The notes beneath the pieces were generated by a model, which was not told where the DNA came from, did no database searches, and saw nothing but the letters and a program-made list of their open reading frames with translations. Below are positions 27,201 to 34,354 of a stretch of 64,000 nucleotides of DNA, piece by piece. The translations under genes and the position numbers were made by a program. This DNA comes from an uncultured Desulfobacter sp. (GTDB taxonomy: Bacteria > Desulfobacterota > Desulfobacteria > Desulfobacterales > Desulfobacteraceae). The DNA is taken from NCBI RefSeq assembly GCF_963666675.1, contig NZ_OY762929.1, forward strand, positions 3,100,001-3,164,000. The letters are read 5' to 3'. The stretch's first letter is position 1. Every line of letters begins with the position of its first letter.

Positions 27201-27262
27201 CCATGGGCTGACCTGACATATCAACTGCCCGGTTCAGCCCACAACCAATGTTAAAAAATCTG
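27199..27262 (+). repeat. Truncated copy of the two-hairpin repeat
   Basis: AGCCATGGGCTGACCTGACATATCA is identical to the first-hairpin side of the copies at 4-190, and the arms TGGGCTGA (27204) and TCAGCCCA (ends 27241) pair around a CTGCCCGG-containing loop. The GAAAGA/TCTTTC second stem is decayed. It begins at the stop codon of the hydrolase gene and separates it from convergent putP. Confidence 0.8.
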
Positions 27263-27295
27263 TTTAGATCCAACGGGCCTTATTAAACAAAGTAT

Positions 27296-28810
27296 TTATT
27301 CTGCCATATCCAGGGAAGAAGGCATAAACCCATCTTCATTTTCATCCATTTGTCTCTGGCAGATCACCTGGGCTTTATCAAATTGGGCCAGTGTGGCGTT
27401 GCTTGGTTTTTTAGTAACCAGGCTGACCGACACAATGGCAATGGCGGCAAGGAAAAATCCGGGCAGCAGTTCATAAAAATACTCACCCTCAATGGAGATA
27501 AAGTTCTTAACCACAACAATGGTCACAGCACCGGTGATCATTCCAGCCAATGCCCCGCTTCGGGTCATACCCCGCCACACAAGAGACAGAATGATCAAAG
27601 GACCGAATGCCGCACCGAATCCCCCCCAGGCATACCCCACCATGGACAGGATACTGCCCGAATCGTTGGAGGCAAGCACGAAGGCAAGCAGGGCAAAGCC
27701 CAAAACACCGAACCGGCTGATCCAGGCCCGGGTCCGGTCACTGGTCTTTTCAAAGAAAGGAAGATCTTCGGTCAACGCAGAGGTCAGGACCAACAGCTGG
27801 GAATCGGCCGTGGACATGACGGCGGCTAGAACGGCGGCCAGGATAAACCCGCTGAAAACCGGATGAAACAACGCAGTTGTCAGGGCCAGAAAAATACGTT
27901 CACTGTTGCCGTCGGGACCGGAGATTCCGGGCATGGGATGAACCGAATTGTATCCGATCCCCACAAGGCCGATCAAAGACGCCAGAACCAGGCAGATCAG
28001 CATCCAGGTTGTGCCCACACGCCTGGCCTTGGGCACGGATGCCACACTGTCGATCCCGATAAACCGGGACAGGATGTGGGGCTGGCCGAAATACCCGAAT
28101 CCCCAGGCACAAAGGGATGCGCCTGTGATCCAGGAGGAGGAAAAGGAGAATGCCCCGGGACGAATGGCGGCGATATCAACCCCGGACCCAGACACGGCAG
28201 TGAAAGCCATAATGGCGCAGAAAACCAGGGCGGCGAGCATGAGCAGCCCCTGGATCAAATCCGTCCAGCACACGGCAAGGTATCCGCCCAAAAAGGTGTA
28301 GGAGACCACCACAAAGGTGGTAATGATCAAGGCAGTCTCTTCAGAGGCTCCGAAGCTATGGGCAAACAAGAGGGTACCGCCCTTAAGTCCGGAGGCCACG
28401 TACAATGTAAAGAAAATAAGAATAACAACGGCAGAGACAATTTTAAGCACACCGGAATCATCGTCAAACCGTTTGGAAATGAATTTGGGAAGGGTAACGG
28501 CATTGAGCAGTTCGGTCATGGATCGCAGGCGCCCTGCAACCACAAGCCAGTTGATGTAAGCACCAGCGGCAAGCCCAAAGGAGATCCAGAATCCACCGAT
28601 CAATCCCTTTGCAAACACAGCACCCGGCAGGCCGAGCAATAACCAGCTTGACATGTCTGATGCGCCGGCACTGATGGCGGTGGTGACAGGTCCAAGGGAC
28701 CGTCCCCCAATCAAAAAATCTTCATTGTTGTTTGTCCGTTTCATTGAAACATAACCGATACCCAGCATCAGCAGTAGATACAATCCAAACTGAACGTATA
28801 AAAGTTCCAT
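27296..28810 (-). CDS. putP: Sodium/proline symporter
   Basis: 504 residues and about 13 membrane segments, a member of the sodium:solute symporter family. PutP-specific signs are an N-terminal FLIGGRSLGPVTTAISAGASDMSSWLLLGLPGA segment, GFGYFGQPHIL near 250, and SQLLVLTSALTEDL near 340, where Na+ ligands lie. It imports proline with Na+ across the inner membrane. The ATG at 28810 is chosen because GGGAGGAG precedes it; a TTG 10 codons upstream has nothing comparable. It stands alone. The 5' region holds a 34-bp tandem repeat. Confidence 0.93.
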   Translation of the reverse strand: MELLYVQFGLYLLLMLGIGYVSMKRTNNNEDFLIGGRSLGPVTTAISAGASDMSSWLLLGLPGAVFAKGLIGGFWISFGLAAGAYINWLVVAGRLRSMTELLNAVTLPKFISKRFDDDSGVLKIVSAVVILIFFTLYVASGLKGGTLLFAHSFGASEETALIITTFVVVSYTFLGGYLAVCWTDLIQGLLMLAALVFCAIMAFTAVSGSGVDIAAIRPGAFSFSSSWITGASLCAWGFGYFGQPHILSRFIGIDSVASVPKARRVGTTWMLICLVLASLIGLVGIGYNSVHPMPGISGPDGNSERIFLALTTALFHPVFSGFILAAVLAAVMSTADSQLLVLTSALTEDLPFFEKTSDRTRAWISRFGVLGFALLAFVLASNDSGSILSMVGYAWGGFGAAFGPLIILSLVWRGMTRSGALAGMITGAVTIVVVKNFISIEGEYFYELLPGFFLAAIAIVSVSLVTKKPSNATLAQFDKAQVICQRQMDENEDGFMPSSLDMAE

Positions 28811-28892
28811 ACTCCTCCCTTTTTCAATCGCTTTTAACAAATTTTTGTGATATTGGCTTGCGGTCTTTTTATGAAAGCCTGCGCCGCGTCAA

Positions 28893-28980
28893 TTTCCTTT
28901 TTGTATTAAATCCAGTACTACGTCATTCCCCTTTTTGTAATAAATCCAGTGCTACGTCACCCCCCTTTTTGTAATAAATA
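28893..28980. repeat. 34-bp direct tandem repeat, 2.6 copies
   Basis: The unit CCTTTTTGTAATAAATCCAG plus TGCTACGTCA occurs at 28893-28925 (two changes) and 28926-28959, with a third partial copy to about 28980. It lies 80 bp upstream of putP. The 706-bp gap from 28811 to 29516 has no intact gene: besides this repeat it contains the hairpin at 29156 and the DUF3750 relic at 29397. Confidence 0.85.
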
Positions 28981-29155
28981 ATGCAAGAGCATCAATGGTT
29001 AAACCATTTGACCTACTGTGCTAACCTATTGGAATTATGTTCGTCAAGTCTTTTTATTTTTTTATAATTAGTGTTTGAACGAAAACCTGGAAATTATATT
29101 GATTACGAGGCGAACTGAAATTTTAACCGGAGGAATTGATCACTTGATCATAAGA

Positions 29156-29220
29156 TCGGCCATCTTTTGTAGGGGCAGACCCGTTAGGGCAGGCACAGAA
29201 ACCTGCCCTATAATGGCCGA
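29156..29220. repeat. Nested inverted repeat with GGGGCAG/CCTGCCC core
   Basis: Outer arms TCGGCCAT (29156) and ATGGCCGA (29213) enclose TAGGGCAGG (29185) and CCTGCCCTA (29202). The TGTAGGGGCAGACCC sequence resembles a type of short interspersed repeat seen in many bacterial genomes. Confidence 0.6.
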
Positions 29221-29396
29221 CGTTAGAACCAAGCCCGACGTTCTTATAGTCCGCCCGAGTTTGGCTATGATATCTGGCAGGAACTTTAAAAACTTGTTAG
29301 TCTGTCTTCATTTAAGATATGGAGCAAATTGAAAATGAGTGGACAAAAAAAATTAGTATATTTCTGGTTATCGTTTTGATTCTTTTTGGGGTTGGC

Positions 29397-29519
29397 GCGG
29401 ATGGTTCGCCATACACACCTGGATCGCGAAAAACAAAACCGGGGAAGATGTCTATACGATATACGACGTTGTGGGATGGCAAGGGCACCATGGCAATTCG
29501 GTCTTTGGGACAGCTGTTA
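29397..29519 (+). pseudogene. DUF3750-family protein fragment
   Basis: The frame starting at 29397 reads WGWRGWFAIHTWIAKNK, then YTIYDVVGWQGHHG. This matches the conserved start of DUF3750 proteins, in which GWFAVHTWI is followed by YEVVGW. Only about 40 residues remain; upstream codons contain stops and the 3' side runs into the end of ogt. A gene fragment left behind by deletion. Confidence 0.5.
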
Positions 29520-30005
29520 TTCCCCCATGGGGCTCACCCCATCAGGCTTCTCCAAATCCAAAAGCATTTGTTTGATATCAAGGCCTCCCGCAAATCCGGT
29601 TAATTTGCCGTTTTTACCAATGACACGATGACAGGGAATGATGATGGGGATAGGGTTACACCTGTTGGCAAGACCTACGGCCCGGAACGCTTTGGGATTG
29701 TTGATTTGTTCGGCTATGCCGCCGTAGGTAACCGTCGTGCCGTAAGGGATAGTTAAAAGCGCCTGCCAGACCTGTTTTTGAAAATCGGTTCCGTTGGGCT
29801 GTAGTTCAAGATTAAATTTTTTTAACCGGCCGTCAAAGTATTCGCCCAGTTGGAACACCGCATCGGGGAATATGGTGTTGTCCTCTATCCAGCCGTGTCC
29901 GGGCGTCCGTTTCTCACCTTTGACTGGGAAACGGATAAGTTCAAGCGTTGTATTGCCGGCCAGCATCAATGGCCCGACCCTTGAATTGACGTATCTGTAT
30001 TTCAT
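29517..30005 (-). CDS. ogt: Methylated-DNA-protein cysteine methyltransferase
   Basis: 162 residues, the Ogt/MGMT family, which takes the alkyl group from O6-alkylguanine onto its own cysteine. The acceptor motif PCHRVIG is at about 125-131, preceded by the helix-turn-helix wing GTTVTYGGIAEQ and RAVGLANRCNP, and followed by GFAGGLDIKQMLL. It is the last gene of the leftward ole operon, 17 bp after the oleC-like stop, so it is probably carried on the same mRNA, though a functional link to lipid synthesis is not evident. Confidence 0.93.
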   Translation of the reverse strand: MKYRYVNSRVGPLMLAGNTTLELIRFPVKGEKRTPGHGWIEDNTIFPDAVFQLGEYFDGRLKKFNLELQPNGTDFQKQVWQALLTIPYGTTVTYGGIAEQINNPKAFRAVGLANRCNPIPIIIPCHRVIGKNGKLTGFAGGLDIKQMLLDLEKPDGVSPMGE

Positions 30006-30022
30006 CTTCAGGCACCTTGATA

Positions 30023-31675
30023 CTATCCTGTGATTAAATCCCGGGCTTTAATTGCAAGTTTTTCCCGGAAAATTTTAGAGTTGTGCCGGATATCAACGGG
30101 GAATTTGTACTCAATGAAAATATATTCAATACCTGCGGTCAAAGGACTCTTTTTGGCCAGGTCCGACAACTCTTCAAGAAATTGTTTTTCATTTGAAATT
30201 TTTTCAAAAGGCTCCACAAAGACCACGGGCATCTGACGGTTTTTCGGTCCGACCCCGGTGAGGGCACTGCGATACACCTTTTCATGATTGTTGAATATGG
30301 CCTCCACGGGGATGGTAAACAAGGTCTCTTCTCCTGTCTCTACCCGGTGGGCCTTTCTGCCGCAGAACCAGATCCTGCCCTTGGAATCCTTCCAGGCCAG
30401 ATCCCCCATCCGGTGCCAAATTTTACCGTCCGGGTCTTTGACTTTGGCCAGCAGATCTGCATTGGCATCATTAAAATAGTGTTCGGTAACCAGATCTGCC
30501 TTGACCGTTATTTCCCCCACCTGATTTTCAGGCACTTCCCGGGTGTCCTGGATCTGCTTGATCGGCTCATCGGAAATCTCGATCAATTTTACGTTTGTAT
30601 CTGCAATGGGCCGGCCCACACACATGCCAAATCCCTGCTCGGACAATTTTCGGGTTTCCGACAAAATTTCATGGGAACCAATGGATATGATGGGAACCGC
30701 TTCGGTCGCCCCGTAAGGGGTATGAATCTGGGTATCATCGGACAGCATCGACGAAAACTGTTCAATATTGGCCGGACTGACCGGCGCACCGGCTGAAACA
30801 ACCCGGCGCAATGACGGCAGCTTTACCCCATTTTCCTTTCCATATTTCCCAACACGGTTCAACAGGGCCGGGGATGCAAACATATTGGTCACACCGTGGT
30901 TCTCAATGGCCTCGATAATTTTTACCGGATTCACCTGGGCAGGTTTGGTGGGGTCCATGTCCGGAATCACGGCCGTCATGCCCAGAGCCGGGTCAAATAA
31001 AGCAAAAAGGGGAAATGTAGGCAGATCCACTTCATCGGGCGCGATCTGAAAATGCGATTGAATCTGGCGAATCTGGGCTTCAAAATTGCCATGGGTGTAG
31101 ATGACACCCTTGGCAGGGCCTGTGGAGCCTGTGGTAAATACAATGGCCGCCGTTTCATTTTCCGTGGTCTGCACCTGTTTGAAAGGTGTGGCCGGCAACC
31201 TGTTCAACAACTGGTCCAGGGTATGCCCGCCCCAGAACCACCGTCGGCCCACGGTCACCCACCGCTTTACCGTCTTAAAGTATCCCGGGCGCAGGGTGCG
31301 AAGCACATGGGCCTTTTCAATGCCGATAAAGGCCTTGGGACGGCTTTGGGAAAGGCATTGCAGCATCCGGTCAATGCCCATACCCGGGTCCACCACCACG
31401 GGCACAGCCCCCACCTTGAACATGGCAAACACCGTTAGAAAAAAGTCCATACCCGGGGTCACCATCAAAATGGTGCGGGTCCCCCGGCCGATGCCGATAC
31501 TGTCAAGACCTGCGGCAAGGCGATCAGATTGCTCGTCAAGCTGGCGAAAGGTGAGTTGGCTGTAAAGAACCCGCCCGGCGCGATCCCGTGAGGCAGGGTA
31601 GACCACAGCCCGTTTGAATGGAAATTTTTCAGCGGATTGTTTGAGGCTTTGGGCAATATTTGTATAGCGTGTCAT
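30023..31675 (-). CDS. oleC: OleC-like beta-lactone synthetase (AMP-dependent ligase)
   Basis: 550 residues of the adenylate-forming superfamily. TTGSTGPAKG (P-loop) is at 181-190, followed by the YGATEAVP and MGDLAWKDSKGRIWFCGR motifs. The VDPGMG motif at 95-100 and the absence of a normal CoA-ligase C-terminal signature are typical of OleC, which adenylates a 2-alkyl-3-hydroxy acid and closes it to a cis-beta-lactone. OleC proteins are often misnamed fatty-acyl-CoA ligases. The context supports the assignment: oleB-like and oleA-like genes are upstream in the same operon, and the start overlaps the preceding gene by 4 bp. It supplies the substrate for OleB. Confidence 0.85.
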   Translation of the reverse strand: MTRYTNIAQSLKQSAEKFPFKRAVVYPASRDRAGRVLYSQLTFRQLDEQSDRLAAGLDSIGIGRGTRTILMVTPGMDFFLTVFAMFKVGAVPVVVDPGMGIDRMLQCLSQSRPKAFIGIEKAHVLRTLRPGYFKTVKRWVTVGRRWFWGGHTLDQLLNRLPATPFKQVQTTENETAAIVFTTGSTGPAKGVIYTHGNFEAQIRQIQSHFQIAPDEVDLPTFPLFALFDPALGMTAVIPDMDPTKPAQVNPVKIIEAIENHGVTNMFASPALLNRVGKYGKENGVKLPSLRRVVSAGAPVSPANIEQFSSMLSDDTQIHTPYGATEAVPIISIGSHEILSETRKLSEQGFGMCVGRPIADTNVKLIEISDEPIKQIQDTREVPENQVGEITVKADLVTEHYFNDANADLLAKVKDPDGKIWHRMGDLAWKDSKGRIWFCGRKAHRVETGEETLFTIPVEAIFNNHEKVYRSALTGVGPKNRQMPVVFVEPFEKISNEKQFLEELSDLAKKSPLTAGIEYIFIEYKFPVDIRHNSKIFREKLAIKARDLITG

Positions 31676-32346
31676 AGAAACTTCTTCTTTATCTTATACA
31701 AGGTCCCGTTGATCATGCCTTCCGGGGCCTTGGGCATGGCGTCCTTTAACGGGGCGGTCAATTCCTGGGATTTTTCCAGGGCTTCATTGGCGGTCTGGAG
31801 CATCTGTTCGGCTGTCTGATCGATTTTTTCCTGTCCCTGGGTCTGATTGACCTGGAACAGTACAAAGGTTTCTTTAATGGGTTTTTCCAATTTTTCAAAG
31901 GATTTTTTTAAAGACTGCATCCCTTTATCCCATACTTTTTTTTCACCGTCGGCAATTTTCCTTTGGGCCGGATACTTGGCGGCGACACCGTCGATGCGGG
32001 CAATTTCGGCTTCCAATAAATTCATCTCTGTATTATAGGCCACCAGGGCATCGTAAAGTTCGGGCATTCGAGCAAAACAAAAGGCCAGCATCTCATCGGG
32101 AAGGGTGACATGGGCAAGGGGGACGGATTGATAAACCGGGCCGTCCCCTGTTCCGGAACTTGAAAAAAATTTAGTGTACGCAAAAAATCCACCCCCGCCA
32201 AGAACACCCAGGATAACGAAAAGAATGATCAGCTTTTTTATTAATGATTTTTTCTTGGGTTTGGCCGGTTTGGATTGGTCACCCGCATTTTCTTCCACAG
32301 CCGGTTCTTCGGGTTCATCCTTTTTTTTCTTTTTTAAAAGTCCCAT
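31672..32346 (-). CDS. Membrane-anchored coiled-coil protein inside the ole operon
   Basis: 224 residues. A Lys/Glu/Pro-rich cytoplasmic N-terminus (1-35) precedes one transmembrane segment (about 36-57, IKKLIILFVILGVLGGGGFFAY). A long, mostly helical domain follows (about 85-210), with regular hydrophobic spacing such as MNLLEAEIARIDGVAAKY and MQSLKKSFEKLEKPIKETF. No enzyme motif or known family is seen. It sits between oleB (50 bp away) and oleC (4-bp overlap), an unusual insertion in an ole operon. It might anchor the Ole complex at the membrane or help export product; both are guesses. Confidence 0.65.
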   Translation of the reverse strand: MGLLKKKKKDEPEEPAVEENAGDQSKPAKPKKKSLIKKLIILFVILGVLGGGGFFAYTKFFSSSGTGDGPVYQSVPLAHVTLPDEMLAFCFARMPELYDALVAYNTEMNLLEAEIARIDGVAAKYPAQRKIADGEKKVWDKGMQSLKKSFEKLEKPIKETFVLFQVNQTQGQEKIDQTAEQMLQTANEALEKSQELTAPLKDAMPKAPEGMINGTLYKIKKKFL

Positions 32347-32396
32347 AACATCCCAATTTAGCGAGCATCCACCTGAAAGTCAAAATTGTAAAAATG

Positions 32397-33308
32397 TCAG
32401 GACAAAAAATTCTGGATCAGCTCAAGGGTGGGACCGGGTTTATCTTCGAACAGATAGTGACCGGCATCTTCAAACACATGGGCACGGGATCGGGGGAATC
32501 TGTTTTTAAATTCGTTGAGGAAATGAACATCAAAAACAAAATCCCGGGTGCCCCATAAAAACATGAGCTGATTCGGATCAAGGGCGCTGAGGCCCTGATC
32601 CACCTTTTGAACCCTGGCATAACTTCTGTCTTTTTCTGTTATCGGTATATCCTGAACAAATTTTAAGGTGGCGATGCGATTTGCCCAACTGTTGTATGGA
32701 GCAACAAGACCTTTTTTAACAGGATTGGAAAGCCTGTTTTCCGCACCAAGATAGAGCGCACCCCGGGCAAAAATGTTGGCACCCAACACAGCCGGTACGG
32801 CAAATGGCCCAAGATATTTAATGGCCCAAAGGGCTGCCGGAAACTGTTTGGATGGCGGCAGAAAAAATCCCGAGGTGTTGGTGATCACAATTTTATCCAC
32901 CCGGTCCAGGTTGTCCAGGGCCCAGGCAAGGCCGATCATCCCGCCCCAGTCATGGACAATCAAAGATATTTTCTCTTTGATATCTAAACTTTTGACCAGG
33001 GCATCCAGGTCAGCCACCCTTTGATCCAAGGTGTAATCATAGGTTTTAGCCGACGGCTTGTCTGAAAACCCGCACCCGATGTGGTCCGGTGCAATGGTTC
33101 TGAAATTACTGGAAAGGCCGGAAATCAGATGACGGAAATAAAAAGACCAGGTGGGATTGCCGTGGACCATGAGCACAGGCCGGCCCCTGCCCTGATCCAC
33201 ATAATGCATTTGATTTGCGTTTATCGATGCATAATGGGGCTCGAAGGGATACAGATCCCCAAACCCGGCAGTGGAAGTGAGCCGGCCGTTTATCGTTCTT
33301 GCTACCAT
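32397..33308 (-). CDS. oleB: OleB-like beta-lactone decarboxylase (alpha/beta hydrolase)
   Basis: 303 residues of the haloalkane-dehalogenase-like branch of alpha/beta hydrolases. HGNPTWSFYFRHL is at 49-61 (Asn51 and Trp54 as halide/carboxylate-type ligands), DHIGCGFSDKP at 75-85, nucleophile Asp120 in VHDWGG, and the catalytic His in EDAGHYLFED. OleB decarboxylates cis-beta-lactones to cis-olefins in head-to-head hydrocarbon synthesis. Alone it could be mistaken for a dehalogenase, but its start overlaps the oleA-like stop by 7 bp and an oleC-like gene follows, so the Ole role is much likelier. Confidence 0.87.
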   Translation of the reverse strand: MVARTINGRLTSTAGFGDLYPFEPHYASINANQMHYVDQGRGRPVLMVHGNPTWSFYFRHLISGLSSNFRTIAPDHIGCGFSDKPSAKTYDYTLDQRVADLDALVKSLDIKEKISLIVHDWGGMIGLAWALDNLDRVDKIVITNTSGFFLPPSKQFPAALWAIKYLGPFAVPAVLGANIFARGALYLGAENRLSNPVKKGLVAPYNSWANRIATLKFVQDIPITEKDRSYARVQKVDQGLSALDPNQLMFLWGTRDFVFDVHFLNEFKNRFPRSRAHVFEDAGHYLFEDKPGPTLELIQNFLS

Positions 33309-34354
33309 TCAACCCCCAGAAAATAACAATTAAGTCCGGAACCCACCCCTAGAAAGGCCACAAAGTCGCCGGGAGCAAAAAATCCCCGTTCATCGGCAAT
33401 GGCCGCCGAGATCGGCAGGGAGACAGACCCCACATTACCCAGGAAGGGAAATGTGATGAAATCCTTTTTCCGGTCAATGTTCATGGCCGTATAAAATTTA
33501 TGGTGATGGCCCTCCCCCACCTGGTGGGCAACAAATTTATCCGGCTTATCGGCAGGGATGTTCAATTCATTGCGGAACAACTCATAGGTCTCCATGGCCA
33601 ATTCCGTGCCGTGGTCAAGCACTTTCTGGGCATCGGTTCGCATGATCACTTTAGAGTTCGTGGGCATGCCCTTGCCGTCTAATCCCCAGTAACACAGATC
33701 CCAATGACGGATGGAGTTGTTCACCACCCCGCCGTTGACCCTATGGCGGGGGGTCGAGGGATTACCCAAAGTCCCGTCGGTGAGCAAAATTGCCGCCGCC
33801 CCCGAACCGCCGGTCATGGTGGCCACAGCCCTTCTATAAAAATCAATGTTCTTGTGGGTGTTGATCTCGTCAATGGTGGCATCAACAATCTGCCGGGCCG
33901 TTTCGCAGGAGACCACAAGCCCGGCTTTGATATGCCCGAGCTGAATCTCATTGGCCACATGCACCATGCCCGTGATCATACCAAGACATGCTGATTTAAC
34001 ATCATACACATGGGCCCTGGGTCCCACCCCGATCTTGTCTGCCACGGCACAGGAAGTGGCCGGTTCAAATCCGTCCTGGCACACCCCGCAAAAACAAAGT
34101 GCGCCCAGTTCTTCGGGCTTGATACCTGCTTCATCCAGGGCACGCTTGCCTGCCACGGCCGCATGTTCGGCCAGGGTATGATCTTCATCCCAGTAACGGC
34201 GTTCCCGGATACCGGTCAATGCCTCCAGCTGGCCGGGCACAAACCCGACCGCCTCAAAAAACGGGGAGAGCCTTTCATCTATTTCCCGGCTGGTCACGAT
34301 GTTAGGTGCCAGCTCATATCCAAAGGATTCAATAAACACCTTGTCGTACTTCAT
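33302..34354 (-). CDS. oleA: OleA-like condensing enzyme (3-oxoacyl-ACP synthase III family)
   Basis: 350 residues from MKYDKVFIES. It has thiolase-fold KAS III features: the active-site Cys123 in SACLGMITGM, His277 in VAHQVG and Asn307 in LGNVGSVSLP. The segment GFEPATSC near 95-102 aligns with the OleA region that donates a second-subunit Glu. OleA joins two fatty acyl thioesters head to head with loss of CO2. The start at 34354 overlaps the stop of the PfaC-like gene as ATGA, with GGAGAAGAAG upstream, so translation is coupled. A longer ATG at 34366 exists but lies inside the upstream gene. The partner oleD is not in this window. Confidence 0.87.
   Translation of the reverse strand: MKYDKVFIESFGYELAPNIVTSREIDERLSPFFEAVGFVPGQLEALTGIRERRYWDEDHTLAEHAAVAGKRALDEAGIKPEELGALCFCGVCQDGFEPATSCAVADKIGVGPRAHVYDVKSACLGMITGMVHVANEIQLGHIKAGLVVSCETARQIVDATIDEINTHKNIDFYRRAVATMTGGSGAAAILLTDGTLGNPSTPRHRVNGGVVNNSIRHWDLCYWGLDGKGMPTNSKVIMRTDAQKVLDHGTELAMETYELFRNELNIPADKPDKFVAHQVGEGHHHKFYTAMNIDRKKDFITFPFLGNVGSVSLPISAAIADERGFFAPGDFVAFLGVGSGLNCYFLGVEW

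Noticed and set aside
27863..28642. A 259-codon rightward frame opposite putP.
   Set aside because: Gly/His/Pro/Gln-rich text with no domain, antisense to a clear sodium symporter gene.
32397..33308. Haloalkane dehalogenase.
   Set aside because: Motifs are shared with OleB, and the overlap with oleA-like and proximity to oleC-like genes make OleB likelier.
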